64,000 nt of DNA from Coprococcus sp. OM04-5BH (GCF_003482105.1 NZ_QULM01000001.1:930001-994000), one strand, 5' to 3'; shown: positions 53,881 through 63,322, numbered from the stretch's first letter. Program-made: numbers and translations. Notes: generated from the sequence alone by a model not told the origin.

Positions 53881-54376
53881 TGTAAGTGGGTTTTATGTTC
53901 AGTAAAGTGTGCATTGGAGCTTGTAGAGATTATTTGTTTATACAACATTGAAGTGATCAGAAAATTTATATATAATGTTAAATAGTTAATGATAACGTGA
54001 CAAAATCATAAGTGGAAATGCGTTTAAAATGAGAAATGTGATATGAATGTTTAAAGTAAAATCGGAGAGCAGTGAGAAGTTATTTTACAGATTCTTGTAC
54101 CGGAGAGTGTGAAAGAACAGTACAGGCAGATGATTGCAAAAGCCGATGAGGATATGCAATTGGGGGTTGTTTATAGAATCATTAAAACACAATAATTAGT
54201 CAAATTCCAGTTTATAGGGGAAAACATACCAGATAATTTTATAATAAAACAGCGTCAGAGCATTTATGTGTAAAAGCATGAATGCTCTTTTTTGTTCTTT
54301 CATGGACAAAGAACAAGAAAGCAGCTTTTGGACAAATTGTCCAGAAGTTCAAATAAAAAATGAAGGAGGACACCTG
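53881..54376 (+). other. Region of decayed or non-coding DNA with a small frame
   Basis: 53885-53925 repeats the promoter-proximal sequence of the surface operon (GTTCAGTAAA.TGTGCATTG..GCTTGTA, compare 46533-46563). A frame at about 54083-54195 reads LQILVPESVKEQYRQMIAKA then DEDMQLGVVYRIIKTQ, without a good start or RBS. Nothing else recognised. Confidence 0.45.
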
Positions 54377-54478
54377 ATGTATAGCCAAAATGGTATTCCG
54401 TGGGTAAGACCACCCACACAGGACAGGCAGCATAGAGAAAATAATATCGGGAGGACAGAACAATGGTCGATGAATTGA
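54377..54478 (+). CDS. 33-residue ORF upstream of the PcfB-like gene
   Basis: MYSQNGIPWVRPPTQDRQHR then ENNIGRTEQWSMN; RBS AAGGAGGA 7 bases upstream. It overlaps the next gene by 16 bases. Proline-rich and polar. No family recognised; may serve translational coupling. Confidence 0.5.
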   Translation: MYSQNGIPWVRPPTQDRQHRENNIGRTEQWSMN

Positions 54479-55047
54479 CGCAGGAGTCGTTCCAGACAGG
54501 AAAGGCGATTGTGACTGTCAGCGTAGATCTGATTACTGCCATTGCGGATGCGTGCAAGAGGTCTGAACAGCAGAATCCGGGTATGAGTGAGGAACAGAAG
54601 GAGACATTGCTCGGCAAGGTTGTCGATAAGGTAATGTCGAATTATAAGGAAATACATGGCTCATTAAAGGGATTTAACAGAGAGGACAAAGATGTCACGC
54701 ATATTGATGTGAATGATGAGCGAACAGCGGAGCTTTTGGAGAAAGCCTGTAAGAAAAGTCATATTCCAATGGATATGAAAGAAGTAACGAGAGCGGATGG
54801 TTCCATCACGCATACTGCATTCTGTGAAGTGAAAAGCATAGATCAGGTGGCAGCATTACTGAAGATGGCTTCCGAACAGGTACTTGAAGAGCAGAAGGAA
54901 ATGACCAAGACACTTGTGCTTTACGATGATAAGGGCAAGAAGGTCATGTCGGCTGACTTTGTAAATAATGGTGAGATAAATATGGACGATGTGCGCAATT
55001 TCAAAATAGTTGTGGTCATTGTGACCGCTGTACAGAGCCTTGCCTAA
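54463..55047 (+). CDS. PcfB / DUF3801-like protein of conjugative elements
   Basis: 194 residues: GKAIVTVSVDLITAIADACK near residue 13, NREDKDVTHIDVNDERTAEL and DQVAALLKMASEQVLEEQKE. This layout ('FxxxAKKY-I', helix rich, after a short membrane-like start) is of PcfB-type proteins that accompany VirD4-like coupling proteins in Gram-positive conjugation. No other transfer gene is adjacent, so it is an isolated remnant. RBS GGGAGGA. Confidence 0.65.
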   Translation: MVDELTQESFQTGKAIVTVSVDLITAIADACKRSEQQNPGMSEEQKETLLGKVVDKVMSNYKEIHGSLKGFNREDKDVTHIDVNDERTAELLEKACKKSHIPMDMKEVTRADGSITHTAFCEVKSIDQVAALLKMASEQVLEEQKEMTKTLVLYDDKGKKVMSADFVNNGEINMDDVRNFKIVVVIVTAVQSLA

Positions 55048-55199
55048 GTATTTTCCGGGATATTTTATAATAAATTTATGGGTGGCGGTCTGTTAATAAT
55101 CACTTTGATATTTTATAATGTAAGCATTGGTTGTAAATTTAGTTGATGGTGCAAAGTCAGTTTAAGTGGCCTGAAACTCAGCGGGAAAGGAGACAAAAT

Positions 55200-55345
55200 A
55201 TGTGTACAGCGGCGATATATAAGACAAAGGATTTCTATTTTTGGAAGCCCGCTGGATTACGAATTCTCGTACGGCGATGAGATCACCGTGACTCCGAGGA
55301 ATTATCCGTTTGAATTCAGATATATGGGCAGGAAGGTACAGAACT
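55200..55345 (+). pseudogene. Choloylglycine-hydrolase family gene, 5' fragment with frameshift
   Basis: ATG at 55200 after AAAGGAG starts MCTAAIYKTKDFYF. Removing one T from the TTTTT run at 55239-55243 restores GSPLDYEFSYGDEITVTPRN then YPFEFRYMGRKVQN, the N-terminus of bile salt hydrolase/penicillin V acylase enzymes with nucleophile Cys2. After about 48 codons similarity ends. So the gene is both frameshifted and truncated. Confidence 0.72.
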
Positions 55346-55687
55346 TGCCAGATATCCATTGCTGCAGGGGGAGAACATCAACTGGCAGAACTAAGTATCT
55401 GCTGCCCCCCGGGACCCGGGAAATCCCAGGAAATAACTTAACGTTTTTATCTGCATTTCTGCATTTTGCGAAAAATTTGTGCTGTTTTATGTAATGGTGG
55501 AGCCGGCAACTGCATGGTGCCAGTAGCCATCGTAGAGCCAGTAGCCCTCCAACAGAGCCGACAGTCTGGATGATGGCAGTGGTTGCACAAACATAGAAAA
55601 GTAGATTATAATATCGGAAAAGGGCGTTGCCAGTGGCAATGTACGGAAGCCAGAGTTATATCTGTGATAAAGGAGAAAGGACGAGAT
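55346..55687. other. Gene-free boundary region
   Basis: No supported gene. GCCAGTAGCC occurs twice (55519-55528, 55540-55549). Base composition changes here from the AT-rich accessory DNA on the left to the GC-richer operon on the right, which probably marks the edge of the accessory region. Confidence 0.45.
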
Positions 55688-57685
55688 ATGGGCAAGTCAA
55701 AGGTTACAATAAAAGAGATTGCGGATAAGGCAGGGGTGTCCATAGCTACAGTTTCCCATGTTATCAACAGGACAAGGTATGTAAGACCTGAGCTTGTGGA
55801 TAAGATAGAGAAGATTATTGTAGAGACGGGATATCAGAATAAGATAGCAGATAAGGAGAGAAAACTGCTGGTTGGCCGAGAGTCTACGATCGTTGCAGTC
55901 ATTCCGAACATTGAAAGTACGATATACAGAGATATGGTAGCTTATGTGGAGCAACTTGTCAGTGCACAGGGATATCAGTTCCTTGTGGCGATAACAGACA
56001 ATGATTTTAAGGAGGAGACACAGGTGCTTGCCGGACTTCTGGTCAACAAGAAGGTTGCCGGTATCATACATGCGCCGGTGAGCGATGTGGCAACCAACTA
56101 CACAAAGCTTATACAGTCAGGCGTTCCATTTGTCTGCGTGGAGAGAAATATACTTGGATCAGGGATAGACTCAGTTGAGTTCCGAGACAGGGAGGCTATA
56201 TTTAAGGGCGCAGATTATCTGCTTGCGAGTGGACACAAGAATGTTTTGTTTTTCAGAGAGAGTACGGACAGTACCACCAGGGATGAGAGAACAAAAGGTT
56301 TCCTGAGTGCTCTGCAGAAATACAATATAAATACAAACGATGCGAATATAGTGGATGTGACACTGGAAAATGGCGAGGATGACTGTATGCTCGTCATCCA
56401 GAAGGCGCTCCGCAGATACAGGCCGACCGCAGTTCTTGCGGGGGGCAATAGAATAACGCTCTACCTCATGAAGACACTGAGAGATATGGGAATCGACTGT
56501 CCGGGAGAGATATCTGTGGTTGGGTTTGGTGATGAGAGCTGGTCAGAACTTACATATCCTCCGCTTACCATAATCAGAAGAGATGTGAAGGGGTTAAGCA
56601 CCAAGGCAGTTGGAATGCTTTTTGAGAAGATCAACACAGGTGCGGTCATATCCCATGACTGCTATGCCGATGTGGAACTGGTTGTCAGGAAATCCACCAA
56701 GATGCTGGATAATGGACCATTTGGAGATAAGGCAGCTGCCCCTGATTCCGTGGTGCTGACGAAGGAGGAAAAACAGAGGTTGAAGGCAGGACATTTCAGA
56801 GTTGCCATATCATTCCATTACACAGGTACGTCATGGGCTGAGCTTCATGAGAAGGGTATCTGTGAGGAGCTTGAGCAGTTCGGGATAGATGTGGTGTCGG
56901 TTATGGATGCGCACTTTGACTCGGAACTGCAGAATGCGCAGCTTGATGGAATAAGACTTCAGAAGCCGGACGCAGTTATAGCTATTCCGGCGGATGACAG
57001 CCGTACCAGAGAGAAGTTTCAGGAACTTTCCAAAGTGTCAAAGCTGGTGTTCATAAGCAATGTTCCGGATGGCATGTCCAAGAACAGCTATGTGTCCTGT
57101 GTATCAGTAAATGAGTCGGAGAATGGAACGAACACGGGAAGAATGCTGGGGGAATACTGCAAGGAGAACAAGAAAAAAAAGGCAGGTTTCATTATTCATG
57201 GTGCGGCATTCTATGGAACAAGAGTCAGGGATAACGCCGCTGAGAGGATAATCAAGGACAGTTATCCTGATATTGACATAGTTACGATTAGGAGTTTTGG
57301 AGAGATATCCAATGCATATCAGGTAGCCCAGGACGTGATAACTGCCAATCCTGAAATTGAGGCAATGTATGTGAGCTGGGATCGCCCGGCACTTCTGGTT
57401 ATAAAGGCACTCAAGGAGCTTGGCAGGGAGGATGTGGCGGTGTTCACCACAGACCTTGATCATGGAATTGCCAGGTGCATGGAGGAAGGAATCGTCAAGG
57501 GACTCAGCACGCAGAGACCATACGAGCAGGGAAGAGCAGCCGCGGCAGTTGTTGCCAAGTCCCTGGTAAGTGAAGAACAGCTTCCAAAGTATGTGGGAGT
57601 TCAGCCGTATCAGGTTGAGCCAAAACAGCTCAGGCTTGCATGGAAGGAAATCTTCCATGAGTCCATGCCGGACAGATTGAGTTGA
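55688..57685 (+). CDS. LacI-family regulator fused to a second sugar-binding domain
   Basis: 665 residues, about twice the usual 330-340. HTH VTIKEIADKAGVSIATVSHV then INRTRYVRPELV (residues 6-37); first periplasmic-binding-protein domain 65-345 (IVAVIPNIESTIYRDMVAYV ... ISVVGFGDESWSELTYPPLT); second, unrelated to the first in detail, 370-650 (FRVAISFHYTGTSWAELHEK ... VAVFTTDLDHGIARCMEEGI), resembling a Peripla_BP_4 ribose-type domain. It could sense two sugars or both transported and internal ligands. ATG 55688 chosen for AAAGGACGAG upstream. It precedes the sugar operon it presumably controls. Confidence 0.9.
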   Translation: MGKSKVTIKEIADKAGVSIATVSHVINRTRYVRPELVDKIEKIIVETGYQNKIADKERKLLVGRESTIVAVIPNIESTIYRDMVAYVEQLVSAQGYQFLVAITDNDFKEETQVLAGLLVNKKVAGIIHAPVSDVATNYTKLIQSGVPFVCVERNILGSGIDSVEFRDREAIFKGADYLLASGHKNVLFFRESTDSTTRDERTKGFLSALQKYNINTNDANIVDVTLENGEDDCMLVIQKALRRYRPTAVLAGGNRITLYLMKTLRDMGIDCPGEISVVGFGDESWSELTYPPLTIIRRDVKGLSTKAVGMLFEKINTGAVISHDCYADVELVVRKSTKMLDNGPFGDKAAAPDSVVLTKEEKQRLKAGHFRVAISFHYTGTSWAELHEKGICEELEQFGIDVVSVMDAHFDSELQNAQLDGIRLQKPDAVIAIPADDSRTREKFQELSKVSKLVFISNVPDGMSKNSYVSCVSVNESENGTNTGRMLGEYCKENKKKKAGFIIHGAAFYGTRVRDNAAERIIKDSYPDIDIVTIRSFGEISNAYQVAQDVITANPEIEAMYVSWDRPALLVIKALKELGREDVAVFTTDLDHGIARCMEEGIVKGLSTQRPYEQGRAAAAVVAKSLVSEEQLPKYVGVQPYQVEPKQLRLAWKEIFHESMPDRLS

Positions 57686-57742
57686 TATGACATCTTTAGT
57701 TAGTCCGTGCCGGACAGAGTTAGAAACTGTATCTTTTTATCT

Positions 57743-57792
57743 AAAAAAGAATCCGTTAGAGAGAAAATTGTATCTTTCTGGCGGATTTTTTG
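57743..57792 (+). terminator. Terminator after the LacI-type gene
   Basis: AATCCG (57750-57755) pairs with CGGATT (57782-57787), with inner AGAGAGAAA/TCTTTCT pairing, followed by TTTTTT. Confidence 0.75.
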
Positions 57793-57973
57793 CGTTTATA
57801 CACAAGAGACAAGGTGACAAGTAACGGGTGCCAATCATACACTACAAATCTCATAAGTATGACATCTGACAAAATATTTACGTAAAAAACTATAAAAGAC
57901 CTGCGAATCCTATAATGCAATCGAGCTTCATTTGTGCAAAGTGACGAATAAACAATAAATAAAACACTTGATA

Positions 57974-58002
57974 TTGACAATAACTGACAAAGGTTATATC
58001 AT
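57974..58002 (+). promoter_or_regulatory. Promoter of the sugar-uptake operon
   Basis: -35 TTGACA (57974-57979), 17-bp spacer, -10 TATCAT (57997-58002). A LacI-type operator lies about 45 bp downstream. Confidence 0.75.
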
Positions 58003-58018
58003 CAAAATATGCAAGGGG

Positions 58019-58070
58019 CGAAAAACAGTTTAAAAATTACGTAAATAAACCGGTTAAAAACAGTTTTTCG
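58019..58070 (+). promoter_or_regulatory. LacI-type operator within a larger inverted repeat
   Basis: TAAACCGGTTAA (58046-58057), a near-perfect palindrome with the CCGG centre often seen in LacI-family sites, is enclosed by CGAAAAACAGTTT (58019-58031) and AAACAGTTTTTCG (58058-58070), inverted with one mismatch. Located between the promoter and the RBS, it could act as roadblock operator. Confidence 0.65.
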
Positions 58071-58115
58071 ACAACGAGTTAGCAAAGAAAATACATGATA
58101 GTGGAGGTAAAAATT

Positions 58116-59132
58116 ATGAGAAAATTTAAAAAGTTATTAGCAGTTGGAGCATGCCTGTGCATGTCACTCAGTTTACTGGCAGGTTGTGGATCAGGATCAG
58201 GAAACGCTTCGGGCAGCGGTTCATCTGATTCAGGTACAAAGCAGGAGAGCACAAAGTCATCTGACCTGTCATTTGCATTTTGTACAAACACACTCAACAA
58301 TACATTCCAGAGTTCAATTGATGCCAAGCTCAAGGAGCTCTGCGATGCGAACGGAATATCATATACATGTCTTGATCCTGACTACGATCTGAACACACAG
58401 CTCAGCCAGTTATCAGACGTGGCAAATAGTGGATACGACGCAGTGTTCATCATCCCGGTTGATTCAGCAGGTATCACATCAGGTCTTGCAGAGATCAAGG
58501 ATGCAGGAATCCCAATCTTCAATGTAGATACAGCAGTTATCGAGGATGACATAGAGAACTTCGTAACACAGTTCGTTGGAACAAATGCTTACATGGCAGG
58601 AAAGCTTGTCGGTGAGCAGATGGCTAAGGATTATCCGGACGGAGCAGACATTGCGATCCTTGACTTCCCATCAAATGAGAGTTGTGTAGACCGTGTAAAT
58701 GGTTTCCTTGACGGACTCGGTGATAACAAGGATAAGTTCAATATCGTAGCACAGCAGGATGGCGAGGCAGCACTTGATGCATCAATGAGCCTTGCAGAGG
58801 ATATTATCACAGCAAACACAGATCTTCAGGCATTCTTCTGTATCAATGATCCTTCAGCACTTGGCGCTGCAGCAGCAGTTAAGGCAGCCAACAAGACAGG
58901 TCAGATTGGTGTATACAGTATCGATGCTTCACCAGATGGCAAGCAGGCACTCCTCGACGGCGAGTTCACAGCAGTTGCATGTCAGGTTCCTGTACAGATT
59001 GCTGAGTACGCATTCAACGCAGCACAGAAGTATGTGGGCGGAGATACAACGATCGACGAGAAGAAGGTATATCTTGACTCACACCTCGTACTCAAGGATG
59101 AGGCTGAGCAGACAGTTAACGATTGGCAGTAA
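58116..59132 (+). CDS. Sugar ABC transporter substrate-binding lipoprotein
   Basis: 338 residues. Lipobox LLAGCGSG with cysteine at residue 23, then a Ser/Gly linker and a Peripla_BP_4 fold (LSFAFCTNTLNNTFQSSIDA ... GYDAVFIIPVDSAGITSGLA ... SIDASPDGKQALLDGEFTAV). Ribose/fructose-type binding protein, tethered outside the membrane. RBS GTGGAGG 8-14 bases upstream. First gene of the uptake operon, followed by a 170-bp spacer with hairpins, so it may be produced in excess of the membrane parts. Confidence 0.95.
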   Translation: MRKFKKLLAVGACLCMSLSLLAGCGSGSGNASGSGSSDSGTKQESTKSSDLSFAFCTNTLNNTFQSSIDAKLKELCDANGISYTCLDPDYDLNTQLSQLSDVANSGYDAVFIIPVDSAGITSGLAEIKDAGIPIFNVDTAVIEDDIENFVTQFVGTNAYMAGKLVGEQMAKDYPDGADIAILDFPSNESCVDRVNGFLDGLGDNKDKFNIVAQQDGEAALDASMSLAEDIITANTDLQAFFCINDPSALGAAAAVKAANKTGQIGVYSIDASPDGKQALLDGEFTAVACQVPVQIAEYAFNAAQKYVGGDTTIDEKKVYLDSHLVLKDEAEQTVNDWQ

Positions 59133-59301
59133 GGCCGGATCGAAGCCGGCAGTAACAGCACGGGGCTGTCCCCCGGCTGGACATACATGACACAACGTAG
59201 GTGTATATAACACGGGAGAGACCGGGGATCTTAGATCTCCGGCCGAGATCCCGAAAAAGCAGGATAACAAAAGATCTATTTTAGAAACTTGGAGGTTTAA
59301 T
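59133..59301 (+). promoter_or_regulatory. Spacer with stable hairpins between binding-protein and ATPase genes
   Basis: CGGGGCTGTCCCCCG (59161-59175) and CCGGGGATC/GATCTCCGG (59222-59230, 59234-59242) are GC-rich stems without T-runs. Such structures commonly protect the upstream mRNA segment or allow partial read-through. Confidence 0.55.
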
Positions 59302-60801
59302 ATGGGACAGACAGTTCTGGAAATGATAGGGATAAAGAAAAGCTTCTCCGGAATATATGCTTTAAGTGGCATCGACTTTTCCCTTGAGCTGGGAGAGGTA
59401 CATGCACTGCTCGGTGAGAATGGTGCAGGAAAGTCCACACTGATTAAGGTCCTCGGCGGAATTTACCAGCCCGACAGCGGAATCATCAAGGTAAATGGCA
59501 AGGAGGTAAAGATCAACGGAGTTCCGGCTGCCAGAGAAAATGGTATAGGAATAATACATCAGGAAATCGTACTTGTTCCATATCTTTCGGTGGCACAGAA
59601 TTTGTTTCTCGGCAGAGAGATAAGGACAAAGCTTGGAACGCTGGACTTTGCAGAGATGAACAGAAGAGCAGAGGAGATGATATCGTCCCTCGGTGTGAAT
59701 ATAAAAGCAGACACGATAGTAGAGAATCTGACCATCGCACAGCAGCAGATGGTGGAGATCGTCAAGGCGGTCTCATTCAACGGTAAGATCATAGTTATGG
59801 ATGAGCCTACCTCATCACTCTCAAATGAAGAGGTGGAGCAGTTATTTGAGATCATTGAGAATCTCAGAAAGAAACAGGTAAGTATAATCTACATCTCCCA
59901 CAGAATGGAGGAGCTCTTCAGGATATCTGACAGAGTTACCGTCATCAGGGATGGTGCATACGTAGGAACAAAAAAGACATCTGAGACCAACCCGAATGAG
60001 CTGGTTGCGATGATGGTAGGAAGAGATCTGGAGAGCTTCTATGCCAGGGATTACTGTGACATGGACAAGGCAGAGGTTGCTCTGGAGGTAAAGAACCTTT
60101 CACAGACAGGTGTCTTTGAAGATATAAGTTTTTCGGTACACAAGGGTGAGATCCTGGGATTCTCAGGTCTGGTCGGTGCCGGACGAAGCGAGATCATGGA
60201 GGCGGTATTTGGTGCCACACAGCCTACATCAGGCGAGGTGATACTCGGCGGAAAGCTGGTACACTTCAAGAATCCGATGCAGGCGATCAAGTCAGGCGTA
60301 GCCCTGGTTCCTGAGGACAGAAAGAAGCAGGGCCTGGTGCTCGGCAACAGCGTGGCGTTCAACCTAACACTCTCATCCCTCAGATTCTATATGAATGGAA
60401 TCGCCATAAGCGAGAAAAAGCGCGGTGAGGTCATAGACCATTATTCAAAGCGGTTGCGGATCAAGGCGGCGTCACCTGAGATCGAGGCGGGCAGCCTGTC
60501 AGGTGGAAATCAGCAGAAGGTAGTTCTGGGCAAATGGCTTGCAACCAAGCCGGATGTGCTCATTCTGGATGAGCCGACCAGAGGCGTTGATGTAAATGCA
60601 AAATTTGAGATATACACAGTAATCAATGAACTGGCAAAGGAAGGCATAGCGATAATCATGGTATCCAGTGAGCTTCCTGAGATCATCAACATGTGCGACA
60701 ACGTATGTGTGGTCAGAGCCGGAAAACTCGTGAAGAAGCTGTCAAAGGACGAGCTCTCACAGGAAGAGATAATGAAATACGCTGCAGGAGGTATCAAATA
60801 A
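59302..60801 (+). CDS. Rbs-type sugar ABC transporter ATPase (two ATPase domains)
   Basis: 499 residues. First domain: Walker A LLGENGAGKSTLIKV (near 38), signature LTIAQQQMVEIVKA, Walker B IIVMDEPTSSLS. Second domain: degenerate Walker A GFSGLVGAGRSEIME (near 286), signature LSGGNQQKVVLGKWL, Walker B LILDEPTRGVD. This is the RbsA/MglA/XylG architecture. RBS TGGAGG. Followed by its permease one base later. Confidence 0.97.
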   Translation: MGQTVLEMIGIKKSFSGIYALSGIDFSLELGEVHALLGENGAGKSTLIKVLGGIYQPDSGIIKVNGKEVKINGVPAARENGIGIIHQEIVLVPYLSVAQNLFLGREIRTKLGTLDFAEMNRRAEEMISSLGVNIKADTIVENLTIAQQQMVEIVKAVSFNGKIIVMDEPTSSLSNEEVEQLFEIIENLRKKQVSIIYISHRMEELFRISDRVTVIRDGAYVGTKKTSETNPNELVAMMVGRDLESFYARDYCDMDKAEVALEVKNLSQTGVFEDISFSVHKGEILGFSGLVGAGRSEIMEAVFGATQPTSGEVILGGKLVHFKNPMQAIKSGVALVPEDRKKQGLVLGNSVAFNLTLSSLRFYMNGIAISEKKRGEVIDHYSKRLRIKAASPEIEAGSLSGGNQQKVVLGKWLATKPDVLILDEPTRGVDVNAKFEIYTVINELAKEGIAIIMVSSELPEIINMCDNVCVVRAGKLVKKLSKDELSQEEIMKYAAGGIK

Positions 60802-60802
60802 T

Positions 60803-61822
60803 ATGGGCGAGACAAAGAAGAATTCAAAAGCAACTTCTATATTAAAAAACAATCCCCTGACATCCATAGTCAAGGGCAACATAGGAATCATAGTGGTTCT
60901 GATAATCATGTGTGTGGCCGTATCATTTGCCACAGACAAGTTTTTAACGACCAACAACATCATATCAGTGCTTAGACAGATATCGATCAACACATACATA
61001 GCACTTGGAATGACACTCATAATCATACTTGGTCACATTGACCTGTCAGTTGGATCGATAGTAGCTATGTCGGGAACTCTGACCGTAGGTTTTATAGTTA
61101 ATCAGGGACTTCCTCTCGGCGTAGCAATAGCAGCAGGCCTTCTGGTCGGCACAGCGGCTGGCTTTGTAAGTGGTTTCATAGTAGCCAATTTCAAGGTGCC
61201 TGCATTCATCATCACAATGGCCATGATGAACATAGCAAGTGGTATAGCTTATGTCTACACAGGTGGACAGTCAACACGTATCACAAACAAGCTCTTCATC
61301 GAGATCGGTACAGGATATCTGTTTAATGTGATTCCACTCCCGGTAGTGTACATGGTAGTGCTCATCATACTGTTCAGCTTCATCCTCAGTAAGACAAAGT
61401 TCGGAACATACGTATACGCGATAGGTGGTAACCGCGAGGCCGCAAGACTTTCAGGTGTACCTATTAAGAAGATAGAGATCATAGTGTTTACAATATCAGG
61501 ACTTCTCTCAGCATTCGCAGGACTTGTACTCTGTTCAAGAATGTACTCAGGCCAGCCTTCAGTTGGAAGCGGATATGAGCTTGATGCCATCGCAGCCTGT
61601 GTACTTGGCGGAACCTCTATGACAGGTGGTAAAGGAAGGATCAGTGGAACAGTATTTGGTGCCATGGTCATCGGAATCATCTCAAATGGTCTTAACCTTA
61701 TCGGAGTGTCATCATACTGGCAGCTTATCATCAAGGGTCTCATCATCGCATGTGCGGTACTCCTTGATGGACAGAAGGGCAAGCTTGAGCTCCTCAAAAA
61801 GAAGAAACTTGCAGCAAACTAG
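60803..61822 (+). CDS. Rbs-type sugar ABC transporter permease
   Basis: 339 residues with about ten membrane segments. Conserved RbsC-family parts: GMTLIIILGHIDLSVGSIVA, FIVANFKVPAFIITMAMMNI, YAIGGNREAARLSGVPIKKI and GYELDAIAACVLGGTSMTGG. Completes the transporter with the two preceding genes. The final LELLKKKKLAAN tail is cytoplasmic. Confidence 0.97.
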   Translation: MGETKKNSKATSILKNNPLTSIVKGNIGIIVVLIIMCVAVSFATDKFLTTNNIISVLRQISINTYIALGMTLIIILGHIDLSVGSIVAMSGTLTVGFIVNQGLPLGVAIAAGLLVGTAAGFVSGFIVANFKVPAFIITMAMMNIASGIAYVYTGGQSTRITNKLFIEIGTGYLFNVIPLPVVYMVVLIILFSFILSKTKFGTYVYAIGGNREAARLSGVPIKKIEIIVFTISGLLSAFAGLVLCSRMYSGQPSVGSGYELDAIAACVLGGTSMTGGKGRISGTVFGAMVIGIISNGLNLIGVSSYWQLIIKGLIIACAVLLDGQKGKLELLKKKKLAAN

Positions 61823-61843
61823 TAGAAAGAGAGGACTGATAAT

Positions 61844-63322
61844 ATGGAGATTTTTAGAAAGATGTCCTTCGCGGATTCCACGGGAGATGCAATACCTTTC
61901 TACCACGAGGGCAAATATCATATATTCTCACTGACTTCACCTCCGGGAACAACAGTGTACCCGGCAAGACTCAGAACAACATGGAGCCATAGTGTATCAG
62001 ATGATCTGGTGCACTGGGAGGAGCTTCCTACAGCGCTCTATCCGGGCGAGGGCGACGAGCCGGATGCATCAGGAGTATGGACTGGATCAGTCATATACGG
62101 CGAGGGCAAATACCATGCATTCTATACAGGCTACTGCCTCACCGCAGAGTATCAGCAGACCATATGCCACGCTACAAGCGATGATGGAATCACGTGGGTG
62201 AAGGATGCAGCCAATCCGGTCATCACACCTATGATAGAGCTTTACGAGAAGCTTGACTGGAGAGATCCATATGTATTCTACAATGAGGAGGACAAATGTT
62301 ACTGGATTCTCATATCAGCGAGAAGGTTGGATATGCCGATAACCAGAAGAGGATGTATAGTTCTCTACAGATCAAAGGATCTGGTCAACTGGGAATATTA
62401 CGGACCGATATATTCACCGGGACACACCAACTGTCCTGAGTGCCCTGAGATGTACAAGATGGGAGACAATTGGTATCTCTCATACTCAAGATTCTCAGAA
62501 TATGTAAATACAATATACAGAGTTGCAAAGTCACCATTTGGCCCATGGAGAAAGCCAAAGAAGGATGGCATAGGCGGAAGAAGATTCTACGCAGCCAAGT
62601 CCATGCAGGATGATGACGGCAGACGCTTCTACTTCGGTTGGGCTCACGACAGAGCAGACAGAAGCGACAGAGGTGAATGGTACTGGGGCGGAACCTTCTG
62701 CGTGCCGCACGAGGTAGTTGCCACAGCGGATGGAGGACTTGACGTAAAGCTTCCAAAGGAATATGAGCATGTATTTGAGAAGCCTGTGGCATGGGATTAC
62801 ATCCCTGTACTTGGAAATGCAGAGCTTCACGGAGACAGACTGGTTGAGATGGATTCAGTAAGCACATGTACATACGGATTCCTTGGACACAACGAAGAGA
62901 GCTACATGCTGAAGTGCAAGATCATGCCTAGAGAGGTGTATGACCATTTCGGTATACTGCTCAAGTCAGACAAGGAAGCAAGCGGATGCCTTCTCCTTGA
63001 GTTCGATGTGGCCATGCAGAGAGTGTCATTGGTAAATCTTCCTATGGGAGTTGACCCGTTCTGGGTTCAGTCCTGTCAGGCTGTGCCTCCTGCAACGGAG
63101 CCGGGCCCTGATGGAGTCAGAGTGTGCGAGAAGACATTTGACATAACAGAGGGCAGCGAGATAGATGTGAAGATCATCGTTGACCATGATATGGTGGAGG
63201 TATTTGTCGGAGAACAGGTGGCATTTACATACAGGATATATGCAAAGCCTGAGTTTGAGACAGGACTTCTGGCACAGGATGCAAGAGTAGAATTCTATGA
63301 CATAGAGATTACAGGAAAGTAA
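61844..63322 (+). CDS. GH32-family glycoside hydrolase (fructan/sucrose-type)
   Basis: 492 residues, no signal peptide, so intracellular. N-terminal five-blade propeller: nucleophile region DAIPFYHEGKYHIFSL with D at residue 15; WRDPYVF gives the RDP motif (near 145); NCPECPEMYKM gives the acid/base E of the EC motif (near 200). C-terminal beta-sandwich 320-490 (VDHDMVEVFVGEQVAFTY). The usual WMNDPNG is absent and replaced by a shorter start, as in a divergent GH32 subgroup. With a fructokinase next, likely splits imported fructo-oligosaccharides or sucrose. Confidence 0.87.
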   Translation: MEIFRKMSFADSTGDAIPFYHEGKYHIFSLTSPPGTTVYPARLRTTWSHSVSDDLVHWEELPTALYPGEGDEPDASGVWTGSVIYGEGKYHAFYTGYCLTAEYQQTICHATSDDGITWVKDAANPVITPMIELYEKLDWRDPYVFYNEEDKCYWILISARRLDMPITRRGCIVLYRSKDLVNWEYYGPIYSPGHTNCPECPEMYKMGDNWYLSYSRFSEYVNTIYRVAKSPFGPWRKPKKDGIGGRRFYAAKSMQDDDGRRFYFGWAHDRADRSDRGEWYWGGTFCVPHEVVATADGGLDVKLPKEYEHVFEKPVAWDYIPVLGNAELHGDRLVEMDSVSTCTYGFLGHNEESYMLKCKIMPREVYDHFGILLKSDKEASGCLLLEFDVAMQRVSLVNLPMGVDPFWVQSCQAVPPATEPGPDGVRVCEKTFDITEGSEIDVKIIVDHDMVEVFVGEQVAFTYRIYAKPEFETGLLAQDARVEFYDIEITGK

